A stretch of 64,000 nt of DNA from Gari tellinella. Taxonomy: Eukaryota > Mollusca > Bivalvia > Cardiida > Psammobiidae. The translations under genes were made by a program, and so were the position numbers. The notes below the pieces were generated by a model that had not been told where the DNA came from, searched no databases, and saw only the letters and a list, made by a program, of their open reading frames with translations. The DNA lies in NCBI GenBank assembly GCA_922989275.2, contig OV277857.1:6510001-6574000 (forward strand). The letters run 5' to 3'. How positions within the stretch are numbered: the first letter of the stretch is position 1; each line of letters begins with the position of its first letter. Below, in pieces: positions 31,945 through 42,059 of this stretch.

Positions 31945-32175
31945 CCCTTTCCCCCCATAGAAGCGACTTTTAGCGTATTTAATTTATTCCTCCGCTGAAG
32001 AAAATAGTTTCAGTTTATACCTTCATGAACAATAATTACAACAACAAATATTTTTATATAGCCTAGCAGATGATAGTTTAAAGCAGGCTGAAAGTAAAAC
32101 AGAATGTGCCTTAAGGCACATTCTGTTTTACTTTCAACCTGCTTTAAGTGATCACCTGTATCTACTATTATAAAC
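31945..32175. mobile_element. Family G element, right end lost
   Basis: TTAA/CCCTTTCCCCCCATAG and GAAGCGACTTTTAGCG at the left; perfect core 2 (AGTAAAACAGAATGTGCC, apex TTAA) at 32083-32149. The expected right end is replaced by a truncated Family A piece. Confidence 0.85.
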
Positions 32176-32179
32176 AGGT

Positions 32180-32336
32180 TGTTTAACGCAATTAAACGCA
32201 AACGTATTTCCCTTAAAAGTAGAAAATAATAACATATTGTTACCCGGTTTCTTATCTGGATCCAAAATGTATGTAAAGGAAATAAAAGTTTTAGCGAAAG
32301 GGCGTTTATTTGGAAAGAATAACGTTTTCTCCACTG
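32180..32336. mobile_element. Family A fragment, left end lost
   Basis: AAACGCAAACGTATTTCCC, a worn core (TTATCTGGATCCAAAATG) and right end GTTTTCTCCACTG/TA. It adjoins the Family G element whose right end it replaces. Confidence 0.75.
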
Positions 32337-32384
32337 TACATTTAGTTATCACTTTGAATTTTTCGATAATGGTGCATTTAAATC

Positions 32385-32520
32385 GTATTAACATATTGAA
32401 CCATAGTGACGAGAATATTCGTTCTGAACAAACAGTGAACATGCGAAGTATAACATGTTTCTATTCAAACAGAGTGTAGACCTTGATCAGAGGGCTCCTA
32501 AAGGAGCTTGTGAAAACACT
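32385..32520. mobile_element. Family H/core 3 remnant
   Basis: TTGAACCATAGTGACGAG at the left, AAACAGAGTGTAGACC, CAGAGGGCTCC and AAAGGAGCTTGTG; right half of core degraded. U2 has a matching TTGAACCCTAGCGAC at about 50010. Confidence 0.55.
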
Positions 32521-33164
32521 GTTGAGTTTACTCTTATAACTTTCTGAAATATTTTCTAAAAAGATCCCTAAGATCATCATTAACTGATCAGTTTTTTAAA
32601 GATTGAAAAATAACGAAGTTCTCGATACCAGCATATTACTTTCGTTATATCCACATTTTGCTATATCAAGTCGATTTTACTAGATCTATATTTCAAATAA
32701 AAAGTCGGAATAAATTTTGTTTTTCGTTTTATCAAATATGTTGTTATACCCAATGTCATAATAAGTGACTTTCACCGTTGTGTTTAGTCTACTGTATCAT
32801 TATTTTTTGTCTTTAAATCTACCATGTTCATGTCCTTGAAAACTCAAAATATTATTGAAAATTGAATATATATTTATAGACATATATATGGGAGCGTCGA
32901 TTTGGCTTCATATAACCGTAAACAGATGTTTGTGATCTCAACGAACGAGTGGGAGATATGTTGTTTATTGCACTAATAATCCAAATGAAACCTGTACTAT
33001 GCATACACACTGACGCAAACATCTCACAAATAAAAACGTATATATGGTTTCACATATGAGCCATGCCATGAGAAAATCGGCCTTATTGCTTTTTGAACAG
33101 TGTAGGCCTTTATCCACACTGTTTAACACCTGCATGCATTAAAACATTTCACGTGGCTGTATTA

Positions 33165-33410
33165 CAGTGGAGAATCTGTTATTCTTTCCCGTTTAAACGC
33201 AAACGTACGCAAACGCAAAGCACTAAAACGTAGAAAAGTACAACTTTTGGACAATTCTGATAATTGATGTTTATCTTGGTGGCAAACAGTTTGGAGCCTG
33301 ATCAGACGCCGGGTTACCCGGCGTCTGATCTGGCTCCAAACTGTTTGCACTGCAAATAATAGTTTTAGCGTAAACGCGTTTATTGGGAAAGAATAACAGA
33401 TTCTCCACTG
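33165..33410. mobile_element. Family A MITE, full length, 246 bp
   Basis: CAGTGGAGAA...TTCTCCACTG, TA on both sides, CCCGTTTAAACGCAAACG arm on the left. Core 1 has the family T:T mismatch (CCTGATC opposite GATCTGG) and apex GGGTTACCC. Confidence 0.95.
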
Positions 33411-33554
33411 TATATACACTATTTGGCAGTGCAGACCAAACTCAGATACAGGGCCTGGGATGACAACGATGGTTAATCTGTTCAATATTGCAATGCAATA
33501 AGGCTGGTTTTGTCATGGCACGGCTCATATATAGGAAGACGTCCATGTAATTGT

Positions 33555-33795
33555 GGTTTACACCATTTCCACCTGATATGTCAAATGGAAAATCCGAGTG
33601 TTCAATTTAGTCAAGTTTGTTTTTGTCTAAGGGTTGTCATTTGTAAAGGTATTGCAATATTACAGCCAGTACAGATCACTATCGGAGGGCTCTCGCAGGA
33701 GCCCTCTGTTCTTTGTATTTACTATTTGCATAGGACCCGTGTACTCCATTCAGGTGTAATGTTTGCAAAGGACTCGTATATACGTCACTAGTTTC
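33555..33795. mobile_element. Family H element with core 3
   Basis: CAAATGGAAAATCCGAG and CTAAGGGTTGTCATTTG at the left; core CGGAGGGCTCTCGCAGGAGC; right TTTGCATAGGACCCGTGTAC and TTTGCAAAGGACTCG. TTRA ends are not clear. Confidence 0.6.
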
Positions 33796-33934
33796 AAATG
33801 ATCAAACAAAGTTGAAACTTTATACTTGACAAAAGTTATGCAAAATGCTGTTTAGGAATTTGCTGCAGAATATTCGCCGAGTAGTAAGAAGTAATATGCC
33901 TGTATCCATTTAACTATCACTTGTAACAGTATGT

Positions 33935-34154
33935 TTTATTCATTTTGCAGAACAATTTTGCCGTCTGCAACGTTAAGCAACATCAACATTTCAAGTTTAG
34001 ATTGAAGAAATATTGATACGACCGTCAAAGAGTTAAGAGCCAGATCAGACACCGCTTAACGCAGCGTCTGATCTGAATCCAAACTGTTAGCAATTGAAAT
34101 AATAGTTCAAGCGTTAAATGTGTGTATACGGAAAGAACAACGTCTTCTCCAATG
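33935..34154. mobile_element. chimeric MITE: Family B-like left arm, core 1, Family A right arm
   Basis: The left arm has TTTTGCCGTCTGCAACG and CATTTCAAGTTTAGATTG (Family B type). The core at 34030-34092 is GCCAGATCAGACACCGC, apex TTAACGCAG. The right arm is Family A (AATAATAGTTCAAGCG, TACGGAAAGAACAACG, CTTCTCCAATG/TA). The U1 relative is at 22440-22835, so the joint is older than the duplication. Confidence 0.6.
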
Positions 34155-34200
34155 TACAAAGATGTTCACAATGGATTTCTAGGGTAACAAGATGGTGCTA

Positions 34201-34446
34201 CAGTGGAGAATCTGTTATTCTTTCCCGTTTAAACGCAAACGTACGCAAACGCAAAGCACTAAAACGTAGAAAAGAACAACTTTTGGACAATTCTGATAAT
34301 TCTTGTTTATCTTGGTGGCAAACAGTTTGGAGCCTGATCAGACGCCGGGTTACCCGGCGTCTGATCTGACTTCAAACTATTTGCACTGCAAATAATAGTT
34401 TTAGCGTAAACGCGTTTATTGGGAAAGAATAACAGATTCTCCACTG
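34201..34446. mobile_element. Family A MITE, full length, 246 bp, with empty site in U1
   Basis: TA at 34199-34200 and 34447-34448. The U1 sequence at 22866-22880 reads GATGGTGCTATTTATATT without the insert, against GATGGTGCTA|...|TATTATGAC here, so this copy inserted after the duplication. One stem arm has a few extra substitutions (CTGACTTCAAACTATTTG). Confidence 0.95.
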
Positions 34447-34750
34447 TATTATGACAGCGACTGTTACGCGCATCATATGTTTACCGAGAATTTCATTTTG
34501 GGTTTGTTTCCTTGGTGCAAGGCAGGTTGCGTAACAAGATAAATAGAATCCTGCTTTACATATTTTCCCTACAGAAGCGCGCCTGACAGATTGATACTAA
34601 AACAGACTTAAAGTAAAGCAAAAAGCTTCTTTATGTCAGGCTTAAAAAACAACAAGGTAAATCGTTATTTTCACCTGTTTTTAATACCCTAGATACTTTT
34701 TTGTTTGAGATTTAAGCATGTCCTTCATTTTCCTAAATTAACCGAATAAT

Positions 34751-34930
34751 TATAGTAAAATCCCTTTATAACGACCATTAACTATGCCTATAATTTGGTT
34801 TTAAAGGCAGGTATAAGTTTAAAACAAGATCAAAGTAAACAAACAGGTATTTCTGTTTAAATTTCATCCTGCTTCAAGATGCCATATGTCGTCAATAAAA
34901 CAAGCCTTCTTTTTAGCGATCATTCCATTG
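34751..34930. mobile_element. Family F element, worn (U2)
   Basis: GTAAAATCCCTTTATAACG at the left, AACAAGATCAAAGTAAAC and TTCTGTTTAAATTTCATCC around a worn core 2, CTTTTTAGCGATCATTCC at the right. Occupies the position of the U1 cluster at 23540-24128. Confidence 0.6.
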
Positions 34931-34989
34931 TATATTTATTTGATATTGTGGACAAATATTGGAACTATCAATTAAAATGACGTATTAAA

Positions 34990-35985
34990 CAAGCTCACTT
35001 GACACTACAGATATGTGAGACACTTTTATTTATGATTATAAAACAATTCAAATGCTTATACTGTTTTGTTTGTATTATACTATTCAAACAGACGTCAAAA
35101 CAATTATGATGCATGTTTTCATTTTCTTTGTCTTACATAAAACAATATCATGTTAGTGTTTATCTAAAAACAATAGTCGAAACAAACAGGGATGTATGTA
35201 TTTGTCATTGTTGTTGTTATTTACGGTGATTGAAACCGATACAGAAATAACGTATGTATAGCGCTTCCATTCTACAATGACACCAAATAGGAGACAAATT
35301 TGTGTGCGTTATTCGGAGGAGTTCGTTATAGGGAGGGAAATTAGCTTACATTTGCAAACAGCTTGAATCCAGATCAGACGCCCCGTCACACGGCGTCTGA
35401 TCTGGATTCAAACTGTTTGTCACTCATTACTTTTTTCTATCAAAATTTCCATTATTTAATTGTGAGACAAACAGCAGGCGACAAGTTTAAGCAGACTGCA
35501 TTGAAGCCGTGAATAGGTTGAAAATATTTGTCTTGTTTGGGAGAAGAGCGGCAAGCGTCGTTTTAAGGAGGGATTCGTTGTTGGGAGGGCCATTGAAGGG
35601 AGAGAACGCTGTAATAAGCTTTCCTTTGGAGATCGTTCTATTGTAGTTTTAGTTTATATTGTAAACACATATTGGAATTATTAATTTATCTGACGCATAA
35701 AACAAGCTCACATGACACTTAACATATGTAAGAGACTTTGATTTATGATTATGAAACAATTCAAATGCTTATACTGTTTCGTTTGAATGATACTTATCAA
35801 ACAGACGTCAAAACAATTATGATTCATGTTTTGTTTTTGTCATACATAAAAAAATACCATGTTATTGTTTATTTAAATGCAATAGTCCTCACCAACAGGG
35901 ATGTATGCGTTTGTCATTGTTGTTGTTATTTACTGTGATTGAAAGCAATACAGAAATAACGTATGTATTTCAATTCTAGAGTTTA
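34990..35985. repeat. local ~715-bp-spaced duplication inside U2
   Basis: 34990-35258 and 35705-35985 share AACAATTCAAATGCTTATAC, CAAACAGACGTCAAAACAAT, CAGGGATGTATG and CAGAAATAACGTATGTAT. U1 has one counterpart at 24160-24405. The first copy is interrupted by the Family C MITE at 35259. Confidence 0.82.
35259..35611. mobile_element. Family C MITE, 353 bp, with empty site nearby
   Basis: TAGCGCTTCCATTC (first base C changed to T) at the left and GAGAGAACGCTG/TA at the right. GCAGGCGACAAG and a near-perfect core (35355-35421) are inside. The second local copy reads ACGTATGTATTTCAATTC, giving the uninterrupted site. Confidence 0.9.
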
Positions 35986-36012
35986 AACATATTACTTCTA
36001 TCTCTAGACAAT

Positions 36013-36437
36013 CAGTATTTCTACAACGGCCCTCCCAACAAAGACTCATTTCGAACAACGACCCCATGCCACAGTTCCCTAAACACGACAAGTATGTCTT
36101 ACGCTTTTAATGATGTAATATCGTCTGCTTTTAGTTGTCCTCTGCTGTCTTCTAAAAGATAAAAAAATGAAAATTTTTACACAATAATTTTAATAACAAG
36201 TGACAAAAAGCGTCAGATCTTGATTCAAGGTGTTTGTCACTCCTCGTTATATTTATTATATTAAAATGGCCCCTTATACGTAACTTTCAAATTGATAAAA
36301 ACAGCAGACGACAATTTTTAGATATTCCAGCAGTAAAAAGCAATATATATAATGACCCTGTTCATTTAACCGCATCATGGGTCTAACTCTTTGTAAGGAG
36401 GGATTCGTTAATGGAAGGCCGTTTGTGGGAGGGAACA
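36013..36437. mobile_element. Family C MITE, worn, core half deleted
   Basis: CAGTATTTCTACAACGGCCC and CCAACAAAGACTC at the left; TCGTCTGCTTTTAGTTGTCC; a reduced core (GCGTCAGATCTTGATTCAAG); CAGCAGACGACAATTTTTAG; right GGAGGGATTCGTTAATGG and GGGAGGGAAC. Confidence 0.72.
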
Positions 36438-36626
36438 AAGGACCAAAATTTTGAAGATGTTGACGGGTATGAACCAATATAGACTGGCAGATGCCGCTTT
36501 GGCAGGTTTTCGATCAACAAGTGTCTAAATATTGTGAACGAATATTTCTGCTTATGCTTATGACAGATATGTCAGATCCATACAGTTCCTGAAGTGTGAC
36601 TGGTATATGAGTACTGTGACTTAATA

Positions 36627-36872
36627 CAGTGGAGAATCTGTTATTCTTTCCCGTTTAAACGCAAACGTACGCAAACGCAAAGCACTAAAACGTAGAAAAG
36701 AACAACTTTTGGACAATTCTGATAATTCTTGTTTATCTTGGTGGCAAACAGTTCAGAACCTGATCAGACGCCGGGTTATCCGGCGTCTGATCTGGCTCCA
36801 AACTGTTTGCACTGCAAATAATAGTTTTAGCGTAAACGCGTTTATTGGGAAAGAATAACAGATTCTCCACTG
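36627..36872. mobile_element. Family A MITE, full length, 246 bp
   Basis: CAGTGGAGAATCTG...CAGATTCTCCACTG with TA on the left and TC on the right (one base changed). Same length, orientation and stem mismatch as 33165-33410, with a few substitutions in the left stem (CAGAACC). Confidence 0.93.
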
Positions 36873-37100
36873 TCATAGCACTGTTGGGGCTCCATATAAC
36901 CAGTTAAATGTTCATTAAACCTTTCATGCTCAAATTATTCGGGATATTTTTACCCCTTCATTTTATAGGCCGTGAGCCGGAGGGGTTGGGTGGTACCAAT
37001 CGGGTAAATAAGGTTCACTATGATTTTCGGAAAGATCAATGTGTGACTAGTTAAGAAATGTATGATAGCAGTAAAATCATGGCAGCTTTGTTGACTTTTT

Positions 37101-37784
37101 AGGCATTTTTGTTACCCCACCCACCAAGTTTAACATTGCAAAAGGACCATCATTATCACAATCATACTTTTGGTAATGTATGAGTTTTTATTGAAATATC
37201 ATATTGAAAATGTATTGTAAAATGCCACTTGACATCATTGGAATTGTTTAAGTAATTTACTTTGGCAAAAAGGCATATTTGTTACCCCATCCACCAAGTT
37301 TACCATTGTAAAAGGACCATCATTATAACAATCATACTTTTGGTAATGCATGCAAATTTATTGAAGTATCATATTGAAAATGTTTTGAAACATGTCATTA
37401 GACATTATTGAAATTGTTGAAGTAATTTACTCTAGCAAAAAAGGCATATTTGTTTCCCCACCCAACAAGTTTAATATTGTGAAAGGACCATCATTATCAC
37501 AATCATACTCTTGGTAGCGCATGCATTTTTATTGAAATATCATTATAAAAATGTATTGTAACATGCAATTAGACATCATTGGAATTGTTGAAGTAATTTA
37601 CTCTAGCAAAAAAGGCATTTTTGTTACCCCACCCACCAAGTTGTAAAAGGACCATCTTTATCACATTCATACATTTTGTCATGCATACGGTTTTTTGAAG
37701 CATCACATTAAAAAAGTATTGTAACATGCCATTAGGCATTATTGGAATTGTTTAAGTAATTTACTTAAGCGAAAACAATAATTT
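37101..37784. repeat. satellite 1, four ~171-bp units (left arm)
   Basis: AGGCATTTTTGTTACCCCAC starts units at about 37101, 37271, 37442 and 37613. Each continues with AAGGACCATCATTATCACA, TTATTGAA.TATCATATTG and GAATTGTT.AAGTAATTTAC. One inverted unit is at about 41700-41870. Confidence 0.9.
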
Positions 37785-38462
37785 ACGTCATCCTTTTCAT
37801 AACGAAAAATCCCTGTTTTGGCTCCTTGAATCTATTGATGCAGGTGGCATAATTAAAGTAATCGCCCTGTTCGTTCGTACGAAGTCAACCATATCTTAAC
37901 ATTTTATCTAGCATGAAAACAGCTCACTAGAATGATTTTACACTTCTACAGTTGTTGCCTTGAACCATTCCCAGCTATTTTTGAGCTATTTCTTGGTAAA
38001 ATAGATTTTACCGTTTCTCCAGAGTTATTACTTCTTTCTGGAATGATTTGATCATTGCATAGTGAATACATTGAACCTTTCGAAATCCAGGAATATCACC
38101 AAAGCTCAGTTTGGCCTTGGACTTGACCTAATTTGGACCTTGGAAAAAAATCAGAATAAACAGTACTGCTAAGGGTGCCTCCGGGGTTCTCTTAAAGCAG
38201 TAATGTTCTAAGACATTGTTACTCTCTTCTTATGCTAAGGCTAGTATTGTACAAATCCTTGACTCTGCAATTTTCAAATACACCTGCTAGCACATAACAG
38301 ATGAAAAACAAATATTTCGGGTCAAAGGATTTAAGTTTAAAGGCAATCTATTGGCGTTAACTTACAAACCATTGACAACAGTGTTATGAAAATGTCTAAA
38401 CATCTAGTCGGCATTGACGAATAATCAATGCATTACAACCACTGAAGTGTAGGTTGTAATTC

Positions 38463-38810
38463 TTATGTAAGAATACCAATTCTCACATTTCCTTCACTCT
38501 CAATGTTTTCAGCCTCTTCCAGTGGATGTTCTTCATCATCTGATTCTGTACTAGTTGCCTGATTATCACAATTAGGGAGTTTGCACATGTTCGTACTATT
38601 CAAACCATAAGAAATGCATACACATTTAGGCAAAGTACATTTACTAGCACAGCTCCCCGCTAGTAGGTCAAGCATCTACATCGGATCTGTTTTCTATCCA
38701 GCAAGTCGTCTAATAGCTGATCAATCTCACCCTCTTTCACAACTTTCCATCCTCTTCCTACAGGACTTGGAATATCATCGACTCCAAATAGCAGCCTTGA
38801 GGTTAGCTCT
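38463..38810 (-). pseudogene. relic C-terminus of a transposon protein with Cys-rich tail
   Basis: Reading the minus strand, frame one gives PSPVGRGWKVVKEGEIDQLL (about 38770-38705) and, after a frameshift near 38676, CASKCTLPKCVCISYGLN, CKLPNCDN, then the acidic STESDDEEHPLEEAEN ending at 38463. GxGW followed by CxxxC...CxC...C...C..C.N and an acidic tail is a layout I associate with large uncharacterised DNA-transposon proteins of molluscs and cnidarians; the Cys pattern recalls CXC/TSO1 domains but with missing cysteines. It lies inside the foldback element, with 40430-40710 likely upstream in the same protein. Homology is an inference from pattern. Confidence 0.5.
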
Positions 38811-38849
38811 TAAAGTGTGCTTAACTAAAGAGTCCAGACATTCCTATCT

Positions 38850-39119
38850 TGTTGTATTTCTGTGGGTTAATTGTCATACGGAATTGTTTCTTTTTGTTAG
38901 AACGAGATTACCCCCTCTTCTAAGAACTAAAATTAAGGAAGACAGGTAGTTGGTTTTGATCTTATTTGCTGTTTTGCAAAGGACGAAATTAGTCAAAATC
39001 ACCAGCGCGAAGTCATCGTCATCATCGCGTCTCATCATTTCCCCATCATTCACTGGCGCTTTATGACCTATTTTGTGGCTCAGTGCCGTAAACCAAAATA
39101 AATTAATCCATCCATCCAG
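38850..39119 (+). mobile_element. SINE-like element with (CCAT)n tail, copy 2
   Basis: Matches 9590-9848: GAACGAGATTACCCCCTCTT, GCAAAGGACGAAATTAG, CATTCACTGGCGCTTTATG, TTTTGTGGCTCAGTGCCG, then ATCCATCCATCC. Inserted in the interior of the foldback element. Head not recognised. Confidence 0.65.
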
Positions 39120-39607
39120 GCATGAGGTGTAGCTGGTGGCGCTCTATCTTACCCTATGTGGTACATAATAAGCCGTACCACTGATCATTCACGTTTGCTG
39201 ATGACGCTTACAGGGCATAGAGCTGACGTTTATATCTTAAGTCTGTATATCAAAGCAGGAGGGGTACCCCTTTCCTATTCAAAGTCTGGGAACATTATTG
39301 AGCTTCAGCATTACCATTCATCAATTTCAGTGCGCGTGTTTTATTCTTACCAGCAAATGCGCTGACCGTGTCACAACATGTTAAAACATACATTCAATTC
39401 AGTGACTTGCAAACATCAGTGTCAATCGCGTCCTCAATTTTCAGGATATCCTATATAACTTGTGCATGTCGTTGTCCAGCATTTCTTAAATACGTTCATT
39501 TGCTTCTTCTTGGCTGCTTCAAAGACCCTGTACCTCCTCGCATCCATTGTATTTTATTTTGAAGCATTTGACTTCAACGTAAGGTGCGATATTTTCCTCT
39601 GTAACCT
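39120..39607. other. foldback-element interior, no feature recognised
   Basis: No convincing coding similarity on either strand. Short frames here are uninformative. The last 13 bases are the left target duplication of the SINE that follows. Confidence 0.3.
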
Positions 39608-39608
39608 A

Positions 39609-39881
39609 GGGGCCTCCGTGGCCTAGTGGTATAGTCACTGTGACTTACATCACTAAGCTCCTCACCGCTGTGAGTTCGAATCCCAGTAGGGTCGTTCGGA
39701 TTTCTCATGTGGGGAAGCCTTCCAGTTGGCTTAGGGAAGGTCGATGATTCTACCCAGTTGTCGATTTGTGCCTGAAACAGTGCATAAAGGACTTCTGGGG
39801 TCCTCCTCCACCTATAATTAGCTGGACGTCGCGATATGACTGAAATACTGTTGAAAGCGACGTAAAAAAAATCAAATCAAA
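39609..39881 (+). mobile_element. MetaSINE-type tRNA-derived SINE, full length
   Basis: A 13-bp target duplication TCCTCTGTAACCT flanks it (39595-39607 and 39882-39894). The tRNA-like head starts GGGGCCTCCGTGGCC; box A TGGCCTAGTGG is at 39619-39629 and box B AGTTCGAATCC at 39673-39683, an internal Pol III promoter. The body has CATGTGGGGAAGCCTTCCAG, GTGCCTGAAACAGTGC, CTTCTGGGGTCCTCCTCCAC and GCTGGACGTCGCGATATGAC, the conserved Meta-type 3' domain known from bivalve SINEs. Tail GCGACGTAAAAAAAATC and AAATCAAA. It would be mobilised by a LINE in trans. Confidence 0.92.
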
Positions 39882-40429
39882 TCCTCTGTAACCTTTGACT
39901 GTGCTCAGTTTTCATCCATTGATGCACCAGGAATGCTATAAGAATATTATTATTGACCTTATTGCTGCAGAAGCGTCTCCCCTGTATACATCTATTATAT
40001 CACTGTCACTGCCGCCTCGAGTACCATCGATAGAATAGTGCTTGCGCAGCCACAAAAATGCATTGGTATCTTTTGACTCTCTATACGAGGTTCATTCCGT
40101 CAATCACAGAGACATACTTTTTCGGAACACCTTCAGCTAAGCCAAGCGTTTTCTGTTAGCTCAATGCTAATGCAGCATTGTTGGATTTCTTAGCAAACCA
40201 TTTGATGTTGAGAAAGACTATTGCCAAAGAGCAATAAGTAAAATAATGAAATTTATCTGGAGATTGCGTGTGTGTGCCATAACTATGATGCGACCGAACA
40301 AAAAGCAATAACAGCTATAAGAACTGCCAGTCTTCCACTGGATTTCACTTTCATGCTGCTTGAGGTCTAAACTTTGTTGCTCTTTATTCCATCATGGTTG
40401 ATCTCCTTTAAATTGTGCATACGAGCATT

Positions 40430-40710
40430 GACCAATCTCATCATTGACCAATCGCATGCGCACTCAGAAGGTATTTTGCGATGTCTCAAGGTACTGCATT
40501 AACGGTGGATATGCTAATCAGATCTTGATTTATTTCAAATGGGTTGAACCAGCCTCTTATTAGATATGTTACTTTAGTAACTTTTTCCTCGTATTTCTGC
40601 ATTTGTGACCTTTTCAGCTGTGTGTGCGAGTTCTCGTGTTTCGTATCTTCAAGAATGTCTCTAAATTGGCTGATAGATGCACTGTTATATAGTAACGCTT
40701 GGTGGCACAA
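40430..40710 (-). pseudogene. relic internal segment of a transposon protein
   Basis: The minus frame 40710-40486 reads SISQFRDILEDTKHENSH, QLKRSQMQKYEEKVTKVT, WFNPFEINQDLISISTVN, then a stop. The spaced H.QLKRS..Q.YE..V..V..W...PF......L.SIST pattern resembles a segment of large mollusc/cnidarian transposon proteins I have seen before the Cys-rich tail. It is upstream, in the same direction, of the Cys-rich relic at 38463-38810, consistent with one protein now split by two SINEs. No catalytic motif is visible. Confidence 0.4.
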
Positions 40711-40756
40711 GTGTTCAAGCGGAAGTGTATGGTCCCAATGCGAGTTTGTGTGTCCT

Positions 40757-41600
40757 CATTGACAGTGACCTCTGTGGTATTATCAAGGTAAACACAAGGT
40801 TGGGTGATATGGATAGATTATGAATGGTACAAGGCGACAACTGTATAATTATGTATCCAAGTATTTGAGTAAGCGGTGCTAGACGAAAAGATAAAATCTA
40901 TTTAACCTTGACATAGCACATAAACCACATTCTTAGTCCACAATAAGGTCAAGGTCAATGCCAAATTAAGTTTTGTTGATACTCGTTGATTGGGAATTAT
41001 CGAATGTAACAATTGTGCAAGTCTCAAAGCATTCTAATAAAAGTTGTTAATGCTAGATGAAACGGTAAAATCTAGTTAGCCAATAAACATCCCTTATTAA
41101 GATATTCTAAGTCCGAATTCAGTCACGGTCAAGGTCAAAATGGAAGTTGGGTGATACGGGTGAACTGAGAGTGATTCTAAGCCATAACTGTGAAAGTTTC
41201 ATAGCATTCTACTAAGCGGTAATAATGCTAGACGATGCGGTAAAATCTAGTTAACCAATAAAACAGCCCTTATAACATATTTTAGTTCCAAATTCGGTGA
41301 AGGTCAAGGTCAAAACTGAGGTAAGGTGATATGGGTGAATTGGCAATGATCAAAAGCAGCAAGTATCAAATAATTCTTATATGCGGTATTGATGCTAGAC
41401 GAAACAGTAAAATCTAATTAACCAATAAACAACCCTAATAACATATTCGTAGACAAAATCGGTCAAGGTCAATGTCAAACCGAGGTTGGATGATATGGTT
41501 GGATTGGGAATTACCCTAAACAACAACTGTTTAAGTACCAAAGCATTTTATTACACGGTGTTATTGCTACAAGAATCGGTAAAATATGTTTAACTCGTAC
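40757..41600. repeat. satellite 2, about five ~172-bp units (right arm)
   Basis: GCTAGACGAAA-type starts at about 40878, 41052, 41227, 41394 and 41566. Each unit has GGTAAAATCTAGTTAACCAA, CAAGGTCAA and GGTTGGGTGATATGGGTGAA. The motif TCAAGGTCA is present at 40949, 41129, 41304 and 41463. About two inverted, worn units lie at 37845-38160. Confidence 0.87.
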
Positions 41601-42059
41601 GCACCGCCAATAGGATCACTATATGCCATCCTCATCAAAAGACATTTGTCTAAAGGCATAAAAAGGTGATTTTTTCGTCAAAAAAAGTGATGGAAATTTG
41701 GTTTTTACCAAAGTTAAAACCTTTAATAATGTCAATAACATTTAATGGCATGTTTCAATACCTTTTTTGATATTAGGCACCAATAAAAATGCATGCAGTA
41801 CAAAAAGTGCGATTGTAACAACAATGATCCTTTTACAACGTTAACTCGGTGGGTGGGGTAACAAAAATGCCTCAAAAGCCAACAAAGCTGCCATAAATTT
41901 ACTGCTATCATACATTTTCTAAAAGCAGAGGGTTTGGGCTTCCTGAAAATCATAGTGAACCTTATTCACCCGAATGGTACCCGTACCTCAAATTTCAGGT
42001 GCCTGGCTATATGTATCCTGTGAAGAAACTGTATAACTTATATTCTCAGGAAGATTCAG

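Larger units (their letters stand above)
21260..31990. repeat. U1: left copy of an old tandem segmental duplication
   Basis: Anchors collinear with U2 (32860-49970): 21270-21495 with 32872-33065; 22835-23075 with 34160-34620; 24160-24405 with 35020-35260; 24615-24740 with 36515-36630; 26700-27000 with 43280-43590; 29560-29990 with 44330-44770; 30960-31150 with 45850-46050; 31551-31910 with 49629-49965. Order and orientation are kept. The copies are clearly diverged by eye and differ most where one copy has a transposon. No gene was recognised in either copy. Confidence 0.78.
36970..41995. mobile_element. ~5-kb foldback-type DNA transposon with satellite-bearing inverted arms
   Basis: Outer arms are inverted repeats: GGGTAAATAAGGTTCACTAT at 37002-37021 against ATAGTGAACCTTATTCACCC near 41952-41971, and GTTACCCCACCCACC at about 37111 against GGTGGGTGGGGTAAC near 41846-41861. 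Each arm contains two different ~171-bp tandem repeats in different copy numbers: satellite 1 four times left, once right; satellite 2 about twice left, five times right. The interior (38160-40757) carries minus-strand protein relics and two SINEs. Terminal bases and target duplication are not resolved. The superfamily is unknown. Confidence 0.72.

Noticed and set aside
39609..39690. tRNA gene
   Set aside because: Box A and box B are present but the acceptor and anticodon stems do not form a proper cloverleaf, and the sequence continues into a SINE body with a target duplication.
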